A stretch of 64,000 nucleotides of DNA from Cladorhizidae sp. MBARI D1340-BT2 (taxonomy: Eukaryota > Porifera > Demospongiae > Poecilosclerida > Cladorhizidae). Below are positions 1 to 11,803 of the stretch, piece by piece. Location of the stretch: NCBI GenBank assembly GCA_028752905.1, contig JAQNBH010000014.1, positions 4,361,173 to 4,425,172 on the forward strand, given 5' to 3'. The notes under the pieces were generated by a model that worked only from the letters and a program-made list of their open reading frames with translations, ran no database searches and was not told the origin of the DNA. Positions within the stretch are counted from its first letter, which is position 1. Each line of letters begins with the position of its first letter. The position numbers were made by a program, and so were the translations under genes.

Positions 1-1879
1 TGTATTATTATAGCACGCGCCTCAGCCATGGATTAGTCTCTGTATTATTATAGCACGTGCCTCAGCCATGGATTAGTCTCTCTATTATTATAGCACGTGC
101 CTCATGGATTAGTCTCTGTATTATTATAGCACGTGCCTCAGCCATGGATTAGTCTCTGCATTATTATAGCACGTGCCTCAGCCATGGATTATCTGTATTA
201 TTATAGCACGTGCCTCAGCCATGGATTAGTCTCTGTATTGTTATAGCACGTGCCTCAACCATGGATTAGTCTCTGTATTGTTATAGCACGTGCCTCGGCC
301 ATGGATTAGTCTCTGTATTATTATAGCACGTGCCTCAACCATGGATTAGTCTCTGTATTATTATAGCACGTGCCTCGGCCATGGATTAGTCTCTGTATTA
401 TTATAGCACATGCCTCAGCCATGGATTAGTCTCTGTATTATTATAGCACGTGCCTCAGCCATGGATTAGTCTCTGTATTATTATAGCACGTGCCTCAGCC
501 ATGGATTAGTCTCTGTATTATTATAGCATGTGCCTCAGCCATGGATTAGTCTCTGTATTATTATATAGTACATGCCTCAGCCATGGATTAGTCTCTGCAT
601 TATTATAGCACGTGCATCAGCCATGGATTAGTCTCTGTATTATTATAGCACGTGCCTCAGCCATGGATTAGTCTCTGTATTGTTATAGCACGTGCCTCAA
701 CCATGGATTAGTCTCTGTATTGTTATAGCACGTGCCTCGGCCATGGATTAGTCTCTGTATTATTATAGCACATGCCTCAGCCATGGATTATGTCTGTATT
801 ATTATAGCACGTGCCTCAGCCATGGATTAGTCTCTGTATTATTATAGCACGTGCCTCAGCCATGGATTAGTCTCTGTATTATTATAGCACGTGCCTCAGC
901 CATGGATTAGTCTCTGTATTATTATAGCACGTGCCTCAGCCATGGATTAGTCGCTGTATTATTATAGCACGTGCCTCAGCCATGGATTAGTCTCTGTATT
1001 ATTATAGCACGCGCCTCAGCCATGGATTAGTCTCTGTTTTATTATAGCACATGCTTCGGCCATGGATTAGTGTCTGTATTGTTATAGCACGTGCCTCAAC
1101 CATGGATTAGTCTCTGTATTGTTATAGCACGTGCCTCAGCCATGGATTAGTCTCTGTATTATTATAGCACGTGCCTCAGCCATGGATTAGTCTCTGTATT
1201 ATTATAGCACGTGCCTCAGCCATGGATTAGTCTCTGTATTATTATAGCACGTGCCTCAACCATGGATTAGTCTCTGTATTATTATAGCACGTGCCTCAGC
1301 CATGGATTAGTCTCTGTATTATTATAGCACGTGCCTCAGCCATGGATTAGTCTCTGTATTATTATAGCACGTGCCTCAGTCATGGATTAGTCTCTGTATT
1401 ATAGCACGTGCCTCAGCCATGGATTAGTCTCTGTATTATTATAGCACGTGCCTCAGCCATGGATTAGTCTCTGTATTATTATAGCACGCGCCTCAGCCAT
1501 GGATTAGTCTCTGTATTATTATAGCACGTGCCTCAGCCATGTGTTAGTCTCTGTATTATTATAGTACATGCCTCAGCCATGGATTAGTCTCTGTATTATT
1601 ATAGCACGTGCCTCAGCCATGGATTAGTCTCTGTATTATTATAGCACGTGCCTCAGCCATGGATTAGTCTCTGTATTATTATAGCACGTGCCTCAGCCAT
1701 GTGTTAGTCTCTGTATTATTATAGTACATGCCTCAGCCATGGATTAGTCTCTGTATTATTATAGCACGTGCCTCAGCCATGGATTAGTCTCTGTATTATT
1801 ATAGCACGTGCCTCAGCCATTGATTAGCCTCTGTATTAGCCTCTGTATTATTATAGCACGTGCCTCAGCCATGTGTTAG
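1..1879. repeat. 40-bp minisatellite, about 46 copies, runs off the left edge
   Basis: Each unit contains TATTATTATAGCACGTGCC followed by TCAGCCATGGATTAGTCTC. Most copies differ by one or two substitutions, with some shorter units. Every unit holds the palindrome CACGTG or a variant. It lies in the intron upstream of exon 1. Confidence 0.97.
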
Positions 1880-1913
1880 TGGTGTTGCTTCTCCTCTCCC
1901 TGCTCTGGTCAGG

Positions 1914-1972
1914 TTGTGTGTGTGTGAGTGTGTGTGTATGTGTGTGTGTGTGTGTGTGCGTGCGTGCGCAGG
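1914..1972. repeat. TG microsatellite
   Basis: A (TG)n run with a few interruptions ends in GTGCGTGCGTGCGC. It is preceded by a pyrimidine-rich stretch and GGTCAG at 1890-1912. Confidence 0.9.
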
Positions 1973-2029
1973 CATATCAGCACCTCCTACAAAACACATT
2001 TTTTAACCCCATTAGCTGATTGACTGTCA

Positions 2030-2290
2030 CTTTTTGACCTCATTATATAAAAGAAAAATTTTGAACGAAAACATTTCAAACTGTTCCCTTAATAAGCTGC
2101 AGTCAGTTTGTATGAGAATCAACTGCATTGTAGCAAAGTAAAGCTACACACATCATTCTATATCTACATGGAGTTTTACATCAAAGAAATTCATCCACAG
2201 TAGTGCCTCTCCTTCAGTAGTGAAGGGACTCAGAGTGGTTCCCAGTAGGCTTGGTGCAGCCTTCCTCAGCAGAAGTTCTGGTAGGCATGG
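2030..2290 (+). repeat. Dispersed repeat, copy 1
   Basis: This shares ATAAGCTGCAGTCAGTTT, then GAATCAACTGCATTG, AAAGCTAC and GGGACTCAGAGTG with stretches near 29195 and 55735. All copies are in the same orientation. It has no visible coding content. A SINE- or MITE-like family is likely. Confidence 0.7.
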
Positions 2291-2450
2291 TGTTTGTTCA
2301 ACCTTCCTCAGCAGAAGTTCCTGGTAGGCATGGTGTTTGTTCAACCTTCCTCAGCAGAAGTTCCTGGTAGGCATGGCGTTTGTGCAATCTTCCTTAGCAG
2401 AAGTTCTGGTAGGCATGGTGTCTGTGCAGCCTTCCTCAGCAGAAGAGACC
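2255..2450. repeat. About 43-bp tandem repeat, 4 copies
   Basis: Units contain CCTTCCTCAGCAGAAGTTC and TGGTAGGCATGGTGT. The array seems to have grown from the end of dispersed repeat copy 1, since copies 2 and 3 hold a single equivalent of this motif. Confidence 0.8.
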
Positions 2451-2603
2451 TGGGAGAGAAGGGTCAAGAAGTAGTGGAATTAATTTTTTTTTTGGAACTA
2501 ATGCCTATTTATGGTGGTCAACTAATTTACAGGGTTACTGTACTGATCATTTTGTGGTTAACTGGGCATTAATTAGCACTGCCTCCCCCCTCCCTCTGTT
2601 TAG

Positions 2604-2859
2604 CTGTGAACGAGACGACCTACAAGGAGAACAAGGTCTACATGGAGGTCGTGCGCATCCTGAAGAGACATGCGAGCGATGCTTCTCTCCAGAGTGTTGG
2701 ACTGCTGGCTCTGACCACCCTTCTTGAGATGGATCCCTTCGCTTCCTCCAGCTTGGTGTTGGCAGAGGACTTTGACTTCTTGCTCGCTTCCATCAAGCAA
2801 CACTCGCGGAACGTGGGAGTGGTCACTCACGGCTTGCAGACGTTGAGATGCATAGCCAA
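2604..2859 (+). CDS. LRRK2: LRRK2-like exon 1 (armadillo region)
   Basis: Acceptor TTTAG at 2599-2603 and donor GTGCGT at 2860. The frame opens with the last two bases of a codon, so there is at least one exon upstream. It encodes alternating amphipathic helices (VVRILKRHASDASLQSVG, then LLALTTLLEMD) of the armadillo/HEAT type. It ends in phase 2 and joins exon 2 to rebuild a Lys codon. The open frame continues past 2859 to 3022, but that part looks non-coding. Confidence 0.88.
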
Positions 2860-3079
2860 GTGCGTCCCCTTGTGTGAAGTTGCCGGGAAGTTTGTTGTTG
2901 TTGCGTCTGTTGTCTTGCATTGTGTTCCCAGAGGAGGGAAATGTTCGCTGCACGAAATTAATTTCTACTTTTTGTGTGCATTTAATTTAAAATTCCGTGT
3001 AAGGAGATTGTGTGCATACTAATCATAATCATTGCTTGCCTTGTCAAGGGGAGGGCATTTCTGTTAGATTTAGATCCCT

Positions 3080-4215
3080 CCCCCTACATCCCCACATGAC
3101 ACCCTGACTACACTCCCACATGACACCCTGACTACACTACCACATGATGACCACACCCCCACATGAGACCTGATTACACCCCCACTACACCTTACATGAC
3201 ACCCCCAATACACCCCACTAGCCCCCATGAGAACCTGACTCTACCCCTACATGAGACCCTGACTCTACCCCCACATGAGACCCTGACTCTACCCCCCTGA
3301 CTCTACCCCCACATGAGACCCTGACTCTACCCCCCTGACTCTACCCCCACATGAGACCCTGACTCTACCCCCACATGAGACCCTGACTCTACCCCCCTGA
3401 CTCTACCCCCAAATGAGACCCTGACTCTACCCCCCTGACTCTACCCCCACATGAGACCCTGACTCTACCCCCCTGACTCTACCCCCACATGAGACCCTGA
3501 CTCTACCCCCACATGAGACCATGACCACCCCCACATGAGACCCTGACTCTACCCCCACATGAGACCCTGACTCTACCCCCCTGACTCTACCCCCACATGA
3601 GACCCTGACTCTACCTCCCTGACTCTACCCCCACATGAGACCCTGACTCTACCCCCCTGACTCTACCCCCACATGAGACCCTGACTCTACCCCCACATGA
3701 GACCCTGACCACCCCCACATGAGACCCTGACCACCCCACATGAGACCCTGACCACCCCCACATGAGACCTGACTCTACCCCCACATGAGACCCTGACTCT
3801 ACCCCCACATGAGACCCTGACTCTACCCCCCTGACTCTACCCCCACATGAGACCCTGACTCTACCCCCACATGAGACCCTGACCACCCCCACATGAGACC
3901 CTGACCACCCCCACATGAGACCCTGACCACCCCACATGAGACCCTGACCACCCCCACATGAGACCTGACTCTACCCCCACATGAGACCCTGACTCTACCC
4001 CCACATGAGACCCTGACACCCACATGAGAACCTGACCACCCCCACATGAGACCTGACTCTACCCCCACATGAGACCCTGACCACCCCCACATGAGACCCT
4101 GACCACCCCCACATGAGACCCTGACCACCCCACATGAGACCCTGACTCTACCCCCACATGAGACCCTGACTCTACCCCCACACGAGACCCTGACCCCCCC
4201 CCCCCCCCCCCACAT
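3080..4215. repeat. Minisatellite of CCCCACATGAGACCCTGA units, about 24 bp
   Basis: Mixed units of CCCCACATGAGACCCTGA with CTCTAC or CCAC spacers, ending in a C-run at 4193-4211. It lies in the intron between exons 1 and 2. The minus-strand open frames of Gly, Val and Ser here are repeat artefacts. Confidence 0.96.
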
Positions 4216-4272
4216 GGATCTTGACTAAGTGATAGTGACTGAAGTGTGTTATGCATGTTGTGTCTCCTGCAG

Positions 4273-4409
4273 GTTCAGTGTAAGTTTCCAGAAGTTGCAG
4301 GAGTTGCGCAACCATTTGGAGTACGTTTGTGAGGTGTTGGCTCGTAACCAGAGGCACGAGGACATCGTCTCTGCGGCACTAGGCCTGCTGGAGGCTCTCT
4401 GCATGGCAG
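4273..4409 (+). CDS. LRRK2: LRRK2-like exon 2 (armadillo region)
   Basis: Acceptor CTCCTGCAG at 4264-4272 and donor GTAAGG at 4410. It encodes helices such as LQELRNHLEYVCEVLARNQ and SAALGLLEALCMA, an armadillo-like pattern. It ends in phase 1, matching exon 3. Confidence 0.9.
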
Positions 4410-4616
4410 GTAAGGCAAGCCAATACACAGTATAATGTTGTGGCTTCTCTGTGCTTGCTACACATGGTGTGGTGGAGTGTGTGTGTGTGTGTGTATGTGT
4501 GCATGTGTGCGTGCATGTATATATGTACGCTAATGTGGCCTAGCTAGGCTTCTGTGTATACCCATACCCATGCACTCATTGCCAGGCCATTAGTCAAGCA
4601 TTCACAACAACATGCA

Positions 4617-4706
4617 TCTGGTAAGGTTAGCTCTGGTAAGGTGAAGTCTGGCAAGGCGAGGTCTGGTAAGGCGAGGTCTGGCAAGGCGGGGTCTGGTAAG
4701 GCGAGT
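4617..4706. repeat. 15-bp tandem repeat with donor-like GGTAAGGCGAG
   Basis: Six copies of TCTGGTAAGGCGAGG with T/C variants. The exon 2 donor 200 bases upstream reads GGTAAGGCAAG, so the unit resembles it, but the link is not contiguous. Confidence 0.8.
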
Positions 4707-5040
4707 TCAAGGTGATAAGTAATGTCACCAGTGTGGATTAGCTCAAAAAGTATACAACCGGAAAAATTGGCAGGAATTAAATTGAGTGCAATGGTCTCAG
4801 CCAGTGCATAAATTAAAGTTGGTGGATTTGATTGGGTGGGTGCAGTTCAGCAGGTGAAGCACTACTTTTGCATTTGGCATAGCGACTGCAGTGCAGGTAT
4901 GAATTTGCATCGATGGAGTACCTCACACGCTCATAACTCGTGATCGAGAGCTCCTTATGTACCCTTCCGAGGCTAATGGTGGTGTTCCTTAGCAACACTG
5001 GCACCATAATGCTTATTGCCACCCACTCTCTCTCATGGGC
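4707..5040. other. Intron sequence, no feature seen
   Basis: Unique-looking sequence between two arrays with no exon-like frame of convincing composition. Confidence 0.6.
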
Positions 5041-5049
5041 AATTCTTCA

Positions 5050-5695
5050 CCAGTGCCTTCTCTACCAGAGTGAGGGAGCAGTGCTTTCTTTCCCAGAGTG
5101 AGGGAGCAGTGCCTTCTCTCCCAGAGTGAGGGAGCAGTGCCTTCTCTCCCAGAGTGAGGGAGCAGTGCCTTCTCTCCCAGAGTGAGGGAGCAGTGCCTTC
5201 TCTCCCAGAGTGAGGGAGCAGTGCCTTCTCTCCCAGAGTGAGGGAGCAGTGCTTTCTCTCCCAGAGTGAGGGAGCAGTGCCTTCCTTCCCAGAGTGAGGG
5301 AGCAGTGCCTTCTCTCCCAGAGTGAGGGAGCAGTGCCTCTCTCCCAGAGTGAGGGGGCAGTGCCTTCTCTCCCAGAGTGAGGGAGCAGTGCCTTCCCTCC
5401 CAGAGTGAGGGAGCAGTGCCTTCCCTCCCAGAGTGAGGGAGCAGTGCCTTCCCTCCCAGAGTGAGGGAGCAGTGCCTTCCCTGCCAGAGTGAGGGAGCAG
5501 TGCCTTCTCTCCCAGAGTGAGGGAGCAGTGCCTTCCCTCCCAGAGTGAGGGAGCACTTCTCTTCCAGAGTGAGGGAGCAGTGCCTTCTCTCCCAGAGTGA
5601 GGGAGCAGTGCCTTCTCTCCCAGAGTGAGGGAGCAGTGCCTTCTCTCCCAGAGTGAGGGAGCAGTGCCTTATCTCCCAGAGTGAGGGAGCAGTGC
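5050..5695. repeat. 28-bp minisatellite, about 23 copies
   Basis: Units combine AGTGAGGGAGCAGTGCC with TTCTCTCCCAG. Each contains a pyrimidine run plus CAG followed by AGTGAG, so it mimics a 3' splice site. Two long minus-strand open frames here come from the repeat. Confidence 0.96.
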
Positions 5696-5741
5696 CAGTT
5701 GTTCTTACAATGGTACAGTAGCTGTACTTGGATCTGTGCAA

Positions 5742-5820
5742 TGGCTGACCTCAACTGCCATCTTGGACTGTCTCTTCCTGGCTGACCTCAACTGCCATCT
5801 TGGACTGTCTCTTCCTGGCT
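5742..5820. repeat. 37-bp direct repeat, 2 copies
   Basis: Two adjacent identical copies beginning GGCTGACCTCAACTGCC. Confidence 0.9.
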
Positions 5821-5947
5821 GGGTAGTTTCCTTCTTTCCTGTTAGTTTTGTTGCACTGCAGTGCTGTGTGTGGCTGTTGTTCAACTCTCCTCAATGGAGC
5901 TGATTCTGGTACCAAACTGAAGCTTATTGTATATACATTGGAACTTG

Positions 5948-6212
5948 AAAAGAGTTATTCTGAAAGATAAGGGTTATACATACATGGCTGTAAATAAGAG
6001 TTATTCTGAAAGAGAAGGGTTATACATGCATAGCTATAAATAAAGAGTTATTCTGAAAGAGAAGGGTTACACACAGCTATATATGAGTTATTCTGAAAGA
6101 GAAGGGTTATACAACATACATAGCTATATATGAGTTATTCTGAAAGAGAAGGGTTATACAACATAGCTATATATTATGAGTTATTCTGAAAGAGAAGGGT
6201 TATACAACATAG
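5948..6212. repeat. About 45-bp AT-rich tandem repeat, 6 copies
   Basis: Copies contain GAGTTATTCTGAAAGAGAAG and GGTTATAC with variable AT-rich spacers. Confidence 0.9.
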
Positions 6213-6308
6213 CAGGTTTATGCAGAAACTAAGTCGCTGGTTGGTCAGCTAAACTGCACTTCATTGTGTCAGTTGCTATGTAATGTGTTGGAGATCTTTG
6301 TGTTGTAA

Positions 6309-6415
6309 GCATGCTAGAGCTGGGCCATATTGTAGCTATGCTAGAACCGGGCCATGCTATAACTGTACTAAAATAGGCCCTGTTATAATCCTATAGAACT
6401 GGGCCTTGTTGACGA
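6309..6415. repeat. Decayed repeat of about 27 bp, 4 copies, containing the exon 3 acceptor
   Basis: Copies read roughly CTAGAGCTGGGCC, CTAGAACCGGGCC, CTAAAATAGGCCC and CTATAGAACTGGGCC. The last spans the exon 3 acceptor and its first 12 coding bases. Confidence 0.65.
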
Positions 6416-6611
6416 ACAGCCTGCTCAGGCACTGTCTGGTGCCAAGTCTGCGGGACACCAGAAGGACGACGTCTTCGTAAGGGGCTACTTAAAACAAACA
6501 TGGACGCTGCAGTTGCTCTCCCAGCTCCTGGGAAGGTTCAAGGAAGTTGCCGAAGTGCAGATGTACGGGTTTAAGATCCTGTACTCTGTCTGCACCGTCA
6601 CCAAGTTGGAA
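6397..6611 (+). CDS. LRRK2: LRRK2-like exon 3 (armadillo region)
   Basis: Acceptor CCTATAG ends at 6396 and donor GTGAGT starts at 6612. The exon encodes LGLVDEQPAQALSG, a charged stretch, then helices (LLSQLLGRFKEVAEVQ, YGFKILYSVCTV). The phase from exon 2 (1) and to exon 4 (0) fits only this acceptor. The first bases of the exon belong to the last copy of a decayed short repeat. Confidence 0.87.
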
Positions 6612-7060
6612 GTGAGTGTCTGCATGCAGGGAGATATTTATAATGGACAGGGTATGTGGTAAGGGGGGGGGTTAGTCCAGGGATATCTTTGGATGTCCAA
6701 AGTTGTTCCCCACCAACCCCTGCCCCTAGCAATGGGGCTCTGGACACCCACAGGTGACCTTTGTGACTGTCCCTTGGTGGACATGGTGATAGCTTTAGTG
6801 CACCTGCAAACAAAGTGGCCTGTAGATAGACTAGCTTGTCCGTCGAGATGTTCAAAGTGAGAGACCCATTTGCACTCCATGTTTGAGTGGTGTGATGCAT
6901 ATTAGAGCTTAGTTGCTCATGTTCACGCCACTTGTATCTTTAGCTAGACTATATGGAGCAGCTTGCGGTCGTGATGTGTGGGAACTAGACTCAGTGGGTG
7001 TCAGACTGGGTGGTGCTCACGCCCCCTAGAATCAGCTATAGGGTTGGAGGTATTCTAGGT
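6612..7060. other. Intron 3, unique part
   Basis: No tandem repeat and no convincing exon in this stretch. A G-run occurs at 6663-6670. Confidence 0.5.
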
Positions 7061-7064
7061 CTAT

Positions 7065-8045
7065 GGAAAATACTCTGGTATTCTAGGGCTAGGATGGGAT
7101 ATTCTAGGGCTAAGAGCTAGGATGGGATATTCTAGGGCTAGGTGGGATATTCTAGGGCTAGGATGGGATATTCTAGGGCTAGGATGGGATATTCTAGGGC
7201 TAGGATGGGATATTCTAGGGATATTCTAGGGCCAGGGTGAGATATTCTAGGGCTAGGGTGGGGCTAGGATGGGATATTCTAGGGCAAAGGTGGATATTCT
7301 AGGGCTAGGGTGGGATATTCTAGGGCTAGGATGGATATTCTAGGGCTAGGGTGGGATATTCTAGGGCTAGGGTGGGATATTCTAGGGCTAGGATGGGATA
7401 TTCTAGGGCCAGGGTGGGATATTCTAGGGCTAGGGTGGGATATTCTAGGGCTAGAATGGGATATTCTAGGGCTAGAATGGGATATTCTAGGGCTAGGGTC
7501 GGATATTCTAGGGCTAGGGTGGGATATTCTAGGGCTAGGATGGGATACTCTAGGGCCAGGGTGGGATATTCTAGGGCCAGGGTGGGATATTCTAGGGCTA
7601 GAGTGGGATATTCTAGGTCTAGGATGGGATACTCTAGGGCTAGGATGGGATATTCTAGGGCTAGGGTGGGATATTCTAGGGCTAGGGTGGGATATTCTAG
7701 GGCTAGGATGGATATTCTAGGGCTGGGGTGGGATATTCTAGGGCTGGGATATTCTAGGGCTATGGTGGGATATTCTAGGGCTAGGGTGGGATATTCTAGG
7801 GCTAGGGTGGGATATTCTAGGGCTAGGGTGGGATATTCTAGGGCTAGGGTGGGATATTCTAGGGCTAGGATGGATATTCTAGGGCTAGGGTGGGATATTC
7901 TAGGGCTGGGATATTCTAGGGCTAGGGTGTAATATTCTAGGGCTAGGGTGGGATATTCTAGGGCTAGGGGATATTCTAGGGCTGGGATATTCTAGGGCTA
8001 CGGTGTGATATTCTAGGGTAGGGCAGGAATATTCTAGGTCTAGGG
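7065..8045. repeat. 21-bp minisatellite, about 45 copies
   Basis: The unit is close to TATTCTAGGGCTAGGGTGGG, rich in GGG runs spaced by three to eight bases. Because 21 is a multiple of three, it yields plus-strand open frames of YSRARVG type that are not genes. Confidence 0.96.
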
Positions 8046-8237
8046 CAGGGGGGTAGGCTGGGGCCAGGACTGCCAGGGCATCCTGGGATGTAGCTCCAAG
8101 TCTTCCAGGAGTCCTAAAGGTTGTTGTAATACTGGGCCAGTGTGACTTGTCGGAGAAGACCTTTGGTTCATAATCACAACTTGAGCAAAACTTATTGCAG
8201 CTCCTGAACTAGCCACAAGTTTGTTGTGCCCATTTCC

Positions 8238-8345
8238 AAGTAGGTGTCAGGTGTGTTACTATGGACATGTGTATGTGTTGCTATGACATGTACAGGTGTC
8301 AGATGTGTTGCTATGGACATGTATAGGTGTCAAATGAGTTGCTGT
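8238..8345. repeat. Decayed tandem repeat, 3 copies, containing the exon 4 acceptor
   Basis: The motif AGGTGTCAGATGTGTTGCT recurs at about 8241, 8295 and 8326. The last copy is the start of exon 4. Confidence 0.7.
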
Positions 8346-8487
8346 GCTATTGGCTGGCCCTGCTGGCCGAGGGTATGGACTTCCACAGAGAGCATGCAGA
8401 GGTGAGTGAGGGAGCATGCTGCCTGATCTCAGCCCTGCTGGTACTCTACCCCGACCTACACACACGCATAGGAGATGCTGAACACCA
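8327..8487 (+). CDS. LRRK2: LRRK2-like exon 4 (armadillo region)
   Basis: It encodes ELLCYWLALLAEGMDF and CCLISALLVLYPDLHTRIG, an armadillo-like helix pair. The donor is GTGAGT at 8488. Two in-frame acceptors are possible: TATAG ending at 8326 (used here) or ATGAG ending at 8338. Both are phase 0, so the first four residues are uncertain. The internal GAGGTGAGTGAG at 8399-8410 resembles a donor, but coding clearly continues through it. Confidence 0.85.
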
Positions 8488-8572
8488 GTGAGTTCTCTCC
8501 CCTCTATTCTGTGTGTGTGCGGGGGATTACTGGTCCAGCACCAGAATAAATATATTATATACATACTACATA

Positions 8573-9930
8573 CATACAGCCACTTTACATACAGCCACTT
8601 CCTTCCAGGTATTTATATAGCTGGTAATAACTAGCTAGTTACCTGGACAACCACTTCCTTCCAGGTATTTATATAGCTGGTAATAACTAGCTAGTTACCT
8701 GGACAACCACTTCCTTCCAGGTATTTATATAACTTGTAATAACTAGCTAGTTACCTGGACAACCACTTCCTTCCAGGTATTTATATAGCTGGTAATAACT
8801 AACTGGTTACCTGGACAACCACTTCCTACCAGGTATTTATATAGCTGGTAATAACTAACTGGTTACCTGGACAACCACTTCCTTCCAGGTATTTATATAG
8901 CTGGTAATAACTAGCTAGTTACCTGGACAACCACTTCCTTCCAGGTATTTATATAGCTGGTAATAACTAGCTAGTTACCTGGACAACCACTTCCTTCCAG
9001 GTATTTATATAGCTGGTAATAAACTAGCTGGTTACCTGGACAACCACTTCCTACCAGGTATTTATATAGCTGGTAATAACTAGCTAGTTACCTGGACAAC
9101 CACTTCCTACCAGGTATTTATATAGCTGGTAATAACTAGCTAGTTACCTGGACAGCCATTTCTTCCCAGGTATTTATATAGCTGGTAATAACTAGCTAGT
9201 GACCTGGACAGCCACTTCCTCCCAGGTATTTATATAGCTGGTAATAACTAGCTAGTTACCTGGACAACCACTTCCTTCCAGGTACATGTATTTACATGTA
9301 TATAGCTGGTAATAACTAGCTAGTGACCTGGACAGCCACTTCCTCCCAGGTATTTATATAGCTGGTAATAACTAGCTAGTTACCTGGACAGCCACTTCCT
9401 ACCAGGTATTTATATAGCTGGTAATAACTAGCTAGTTACCTGGACAGCCACTTCCTACCAGGTATTTATATAGCTGGTAATAAACTAGCTGGTTACCTGG
9501 ACAACCACTTCCTTCCAGGTATTTATTTATATAGCTGGTAATAACTAGCTAGTTACCTGGACAGCCACTTCCTACCAGGTATTTATATAGCTGGTATTTA
9601 TATAGCTGGTAATAACTAGCTAGTTACCTGGACAACCACTTCCTTCCAGGTATTTATATAGCTGGTAATAAACTAGCTGGTTACCTGGACAACCACTTCC
9701 TACCAGGTATTTATAATAGCTGGTAATAACTAGCTAGTTACCTGGACAACCACTTCCTTCCAGGTATTTGTATAGCTTAGCTAGTGACCTGGACAGCCAC
9801 TTCCTCCCAGGTAATAACTAGCTAGTTACTTGGACAACCACTTCCTTCCAGGTACATGTATTTACATGTATATAGCTGGTAATAACTAGCTAGTTACCTG
9901 GACAGCCACTTCCTCCCAGGTATTTGGTAC
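8573..9930. repeat. 56-bp minisatellite, about 24 copies
   Basis: Units contain CCACTTCCTTCCAGGTATTT, then ATATAGCTGGTAATAACTAG and CTAGTTACCTGGACAA. Each has a pyrimidine tract with CAG and GT, so it resembles both splice sites. The array resumes after the Tigger insertion at 12617-12645. Confidence 0.96.
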
Positions 9931-10321
9931 TACAGTGGAACCTCTGGAACCTCTGAATAGAATAATGGACGCATTGGGATGAGGACTTTTGTCCATTATT
10001 CGGAGGTGTCCCTTATTCAGAGGTTTTTCCCCATTAATCTCATTTTATCATTATAATAGGTGGAGAACGTGGATTGTTTGTTCATTCATCAAGTTCATTC
10101 ATCAATTGTAGATATCACATGCATACATGTATATTATATACATGTATGTATACATAATAATTATAAGATACTAATATTATTATATGAACATTGTTAATTG
10201 TAGACGTAAATTGATGCAGTTATTCAGTGTGAAGGGCAGGGAAGTATGAATGTACATAGAGTACTTTGTCTGGCATTAACTGAATGAAGACAAGCTACTT
10301 GATCAATTAGAGAACTGGTAC

Positions 10322-11803
10322 TCAAGGCTTCGGAAAACATGCACGGCTTTCCAAAACGTTTTTGACCTCCTCTAATGATTGTATAGCTTCTCCATAGTTT
10401 CTCAATTTGGGGGGAGGTGGTAGGTCTTCTCCATCTGTAAGTGCTTCCTCACATTCAACAATGGATGACTGTTCAGAAAGGCTTGCTAAGAAGCTTTCTT
10501 CCCAGGTATCATTATCAAACTCAGTACATACAGGAAGATTGCTGTCTCCGTTGACATACTCATCAGGTGAACAACTACCCTTGGAGCCCATTGTCTTTGA
10601 AATGAGTGCACCTAGTACAAATTCTGCACCAATGTCTTGAAAAGGATCTTCTTCATTTAAGCTGGTCACACCCAACTCACTATTAAGAACACCACCACTT
10701 CTGAAGCACTTAGATATCATTTCTGGTTTTACTTCACTCCATGCCTGAGATATCCACCTGATTGCAGTTAGTACATTAATAGACTTTGTTATCTCAGAAG
10801 CACAACTGCAATCGTCAATCTTAGCTAACACATAGCGAAGGAGAAGCCGACAATAATGGACCTTGAAGTTCTGGATGATCCCCAAGTCTAGTGGCTGTAA
10901 TTTAGATGTTGTATTTGGCGGAAGAAAAACTATTTTTATATTACTAAATTTTTCTTTTAAATTTTCTGGGTGGCAACCAGCATTATCCATAAAAAGCAAA
11001 ATTGATCTTAAAAGAGGTCAATACTGCTTCCAAGATTTCTCCTGTCATCCAGGCTTTTTTCTGGTGATAATACTTGACTGGTAGACTATTTTTATCAATA
11101 CAGTACCTCGAAAAGACCTGGGGTTTTCTGATTGCCAGATTACAATAGGAGTCTCCTTATCACCAGCTCCATTCACTATGAAAGTCACTGTGACCCTCTG
11201 CTTACACTTCTTCCCACCCTTGCACTTCTTCCCCTTCTGAGCCAATCCTTGCTCTGGAAGAGCCCTCCAAAAGCATCCCGTTTCATCTAGGTTATAGATA
11301 CCTTCCTTTGCATATCCCCTCAAAATCTCAGGCAATCTCTCCTTATGACTCAACAGTGTCCCCTTGTACATCACCTGATTCTCCACACACAGTCACTCCT
11401 CTAATGTTATATCGCTTCTTCCACTTTTCCAACCATCCATTGCTTCCTTTAAACTCCTTGTCCAGGATTACAGCAATTTCCTTGGCTTTTTCAGTAAGCT
11501 GGGACCCGTAAATGTTCTTTGAGCATGCCAGCAGGTACTATTGGTATAAAGCGTCGCTAATCTCCGAGTATTCGGACACACAAGATCTCTTGTTTGTACG
11601 AGACAAAGAGCTTGAAGCATTAGATTCATACAAGGTGACAATAGATTCCTTGTTTTTCAAAATATCTGAAATTTGGGTCTTTCCACAGCCGAACAGTTCA
11701 CCAAGTGAACGTCAGTAACACCAGCATTCTTCTCAGCTTCCTTGATAACTTCAATCTTTTTCTGTAAAGAGAGATGATTTCTACGCTTGCTCGAAGAAGC
11801 CAT
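10322..11803 (-). pseudogene. Tigger-type (TIGD-like) transposase, frame-broken
   Basis: The likely start is the Met codon at 11803, beginning MASSSKRRNHLSLQKKIEVI, a CENP-B/pogo-type helix-turn-helix. The catalytic acidic residues are all present: NLDETG (Asp near 11286), FMDNAGCHPENL (Asp near 10986) and FLPPNTTSKLQPLD (Asp near 10887). Homology moves between frames at about 11710, 11380 and 11050, with at least one internal stop, so no full protein is made. The acidic C-terminal tail ends at the stop at 10322. Confidence 0.9.

Noticed and set aside
1880..1912. Possible 33-base exon (LLLLSLLWS) before exon 1
   Set aside because: Phase would fit exon 1 and the acceptor would lie in the last array unit, but it is tiny, of low complexity, and reads equally well as a pyrimidine tract; undecidable without RNA.
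4229..4272. Upstream extension of the exon 2 frame with a start codon
   Set aside because: The conserved phase and the CTCCTGCAG acceptor put the exon start at 4273.
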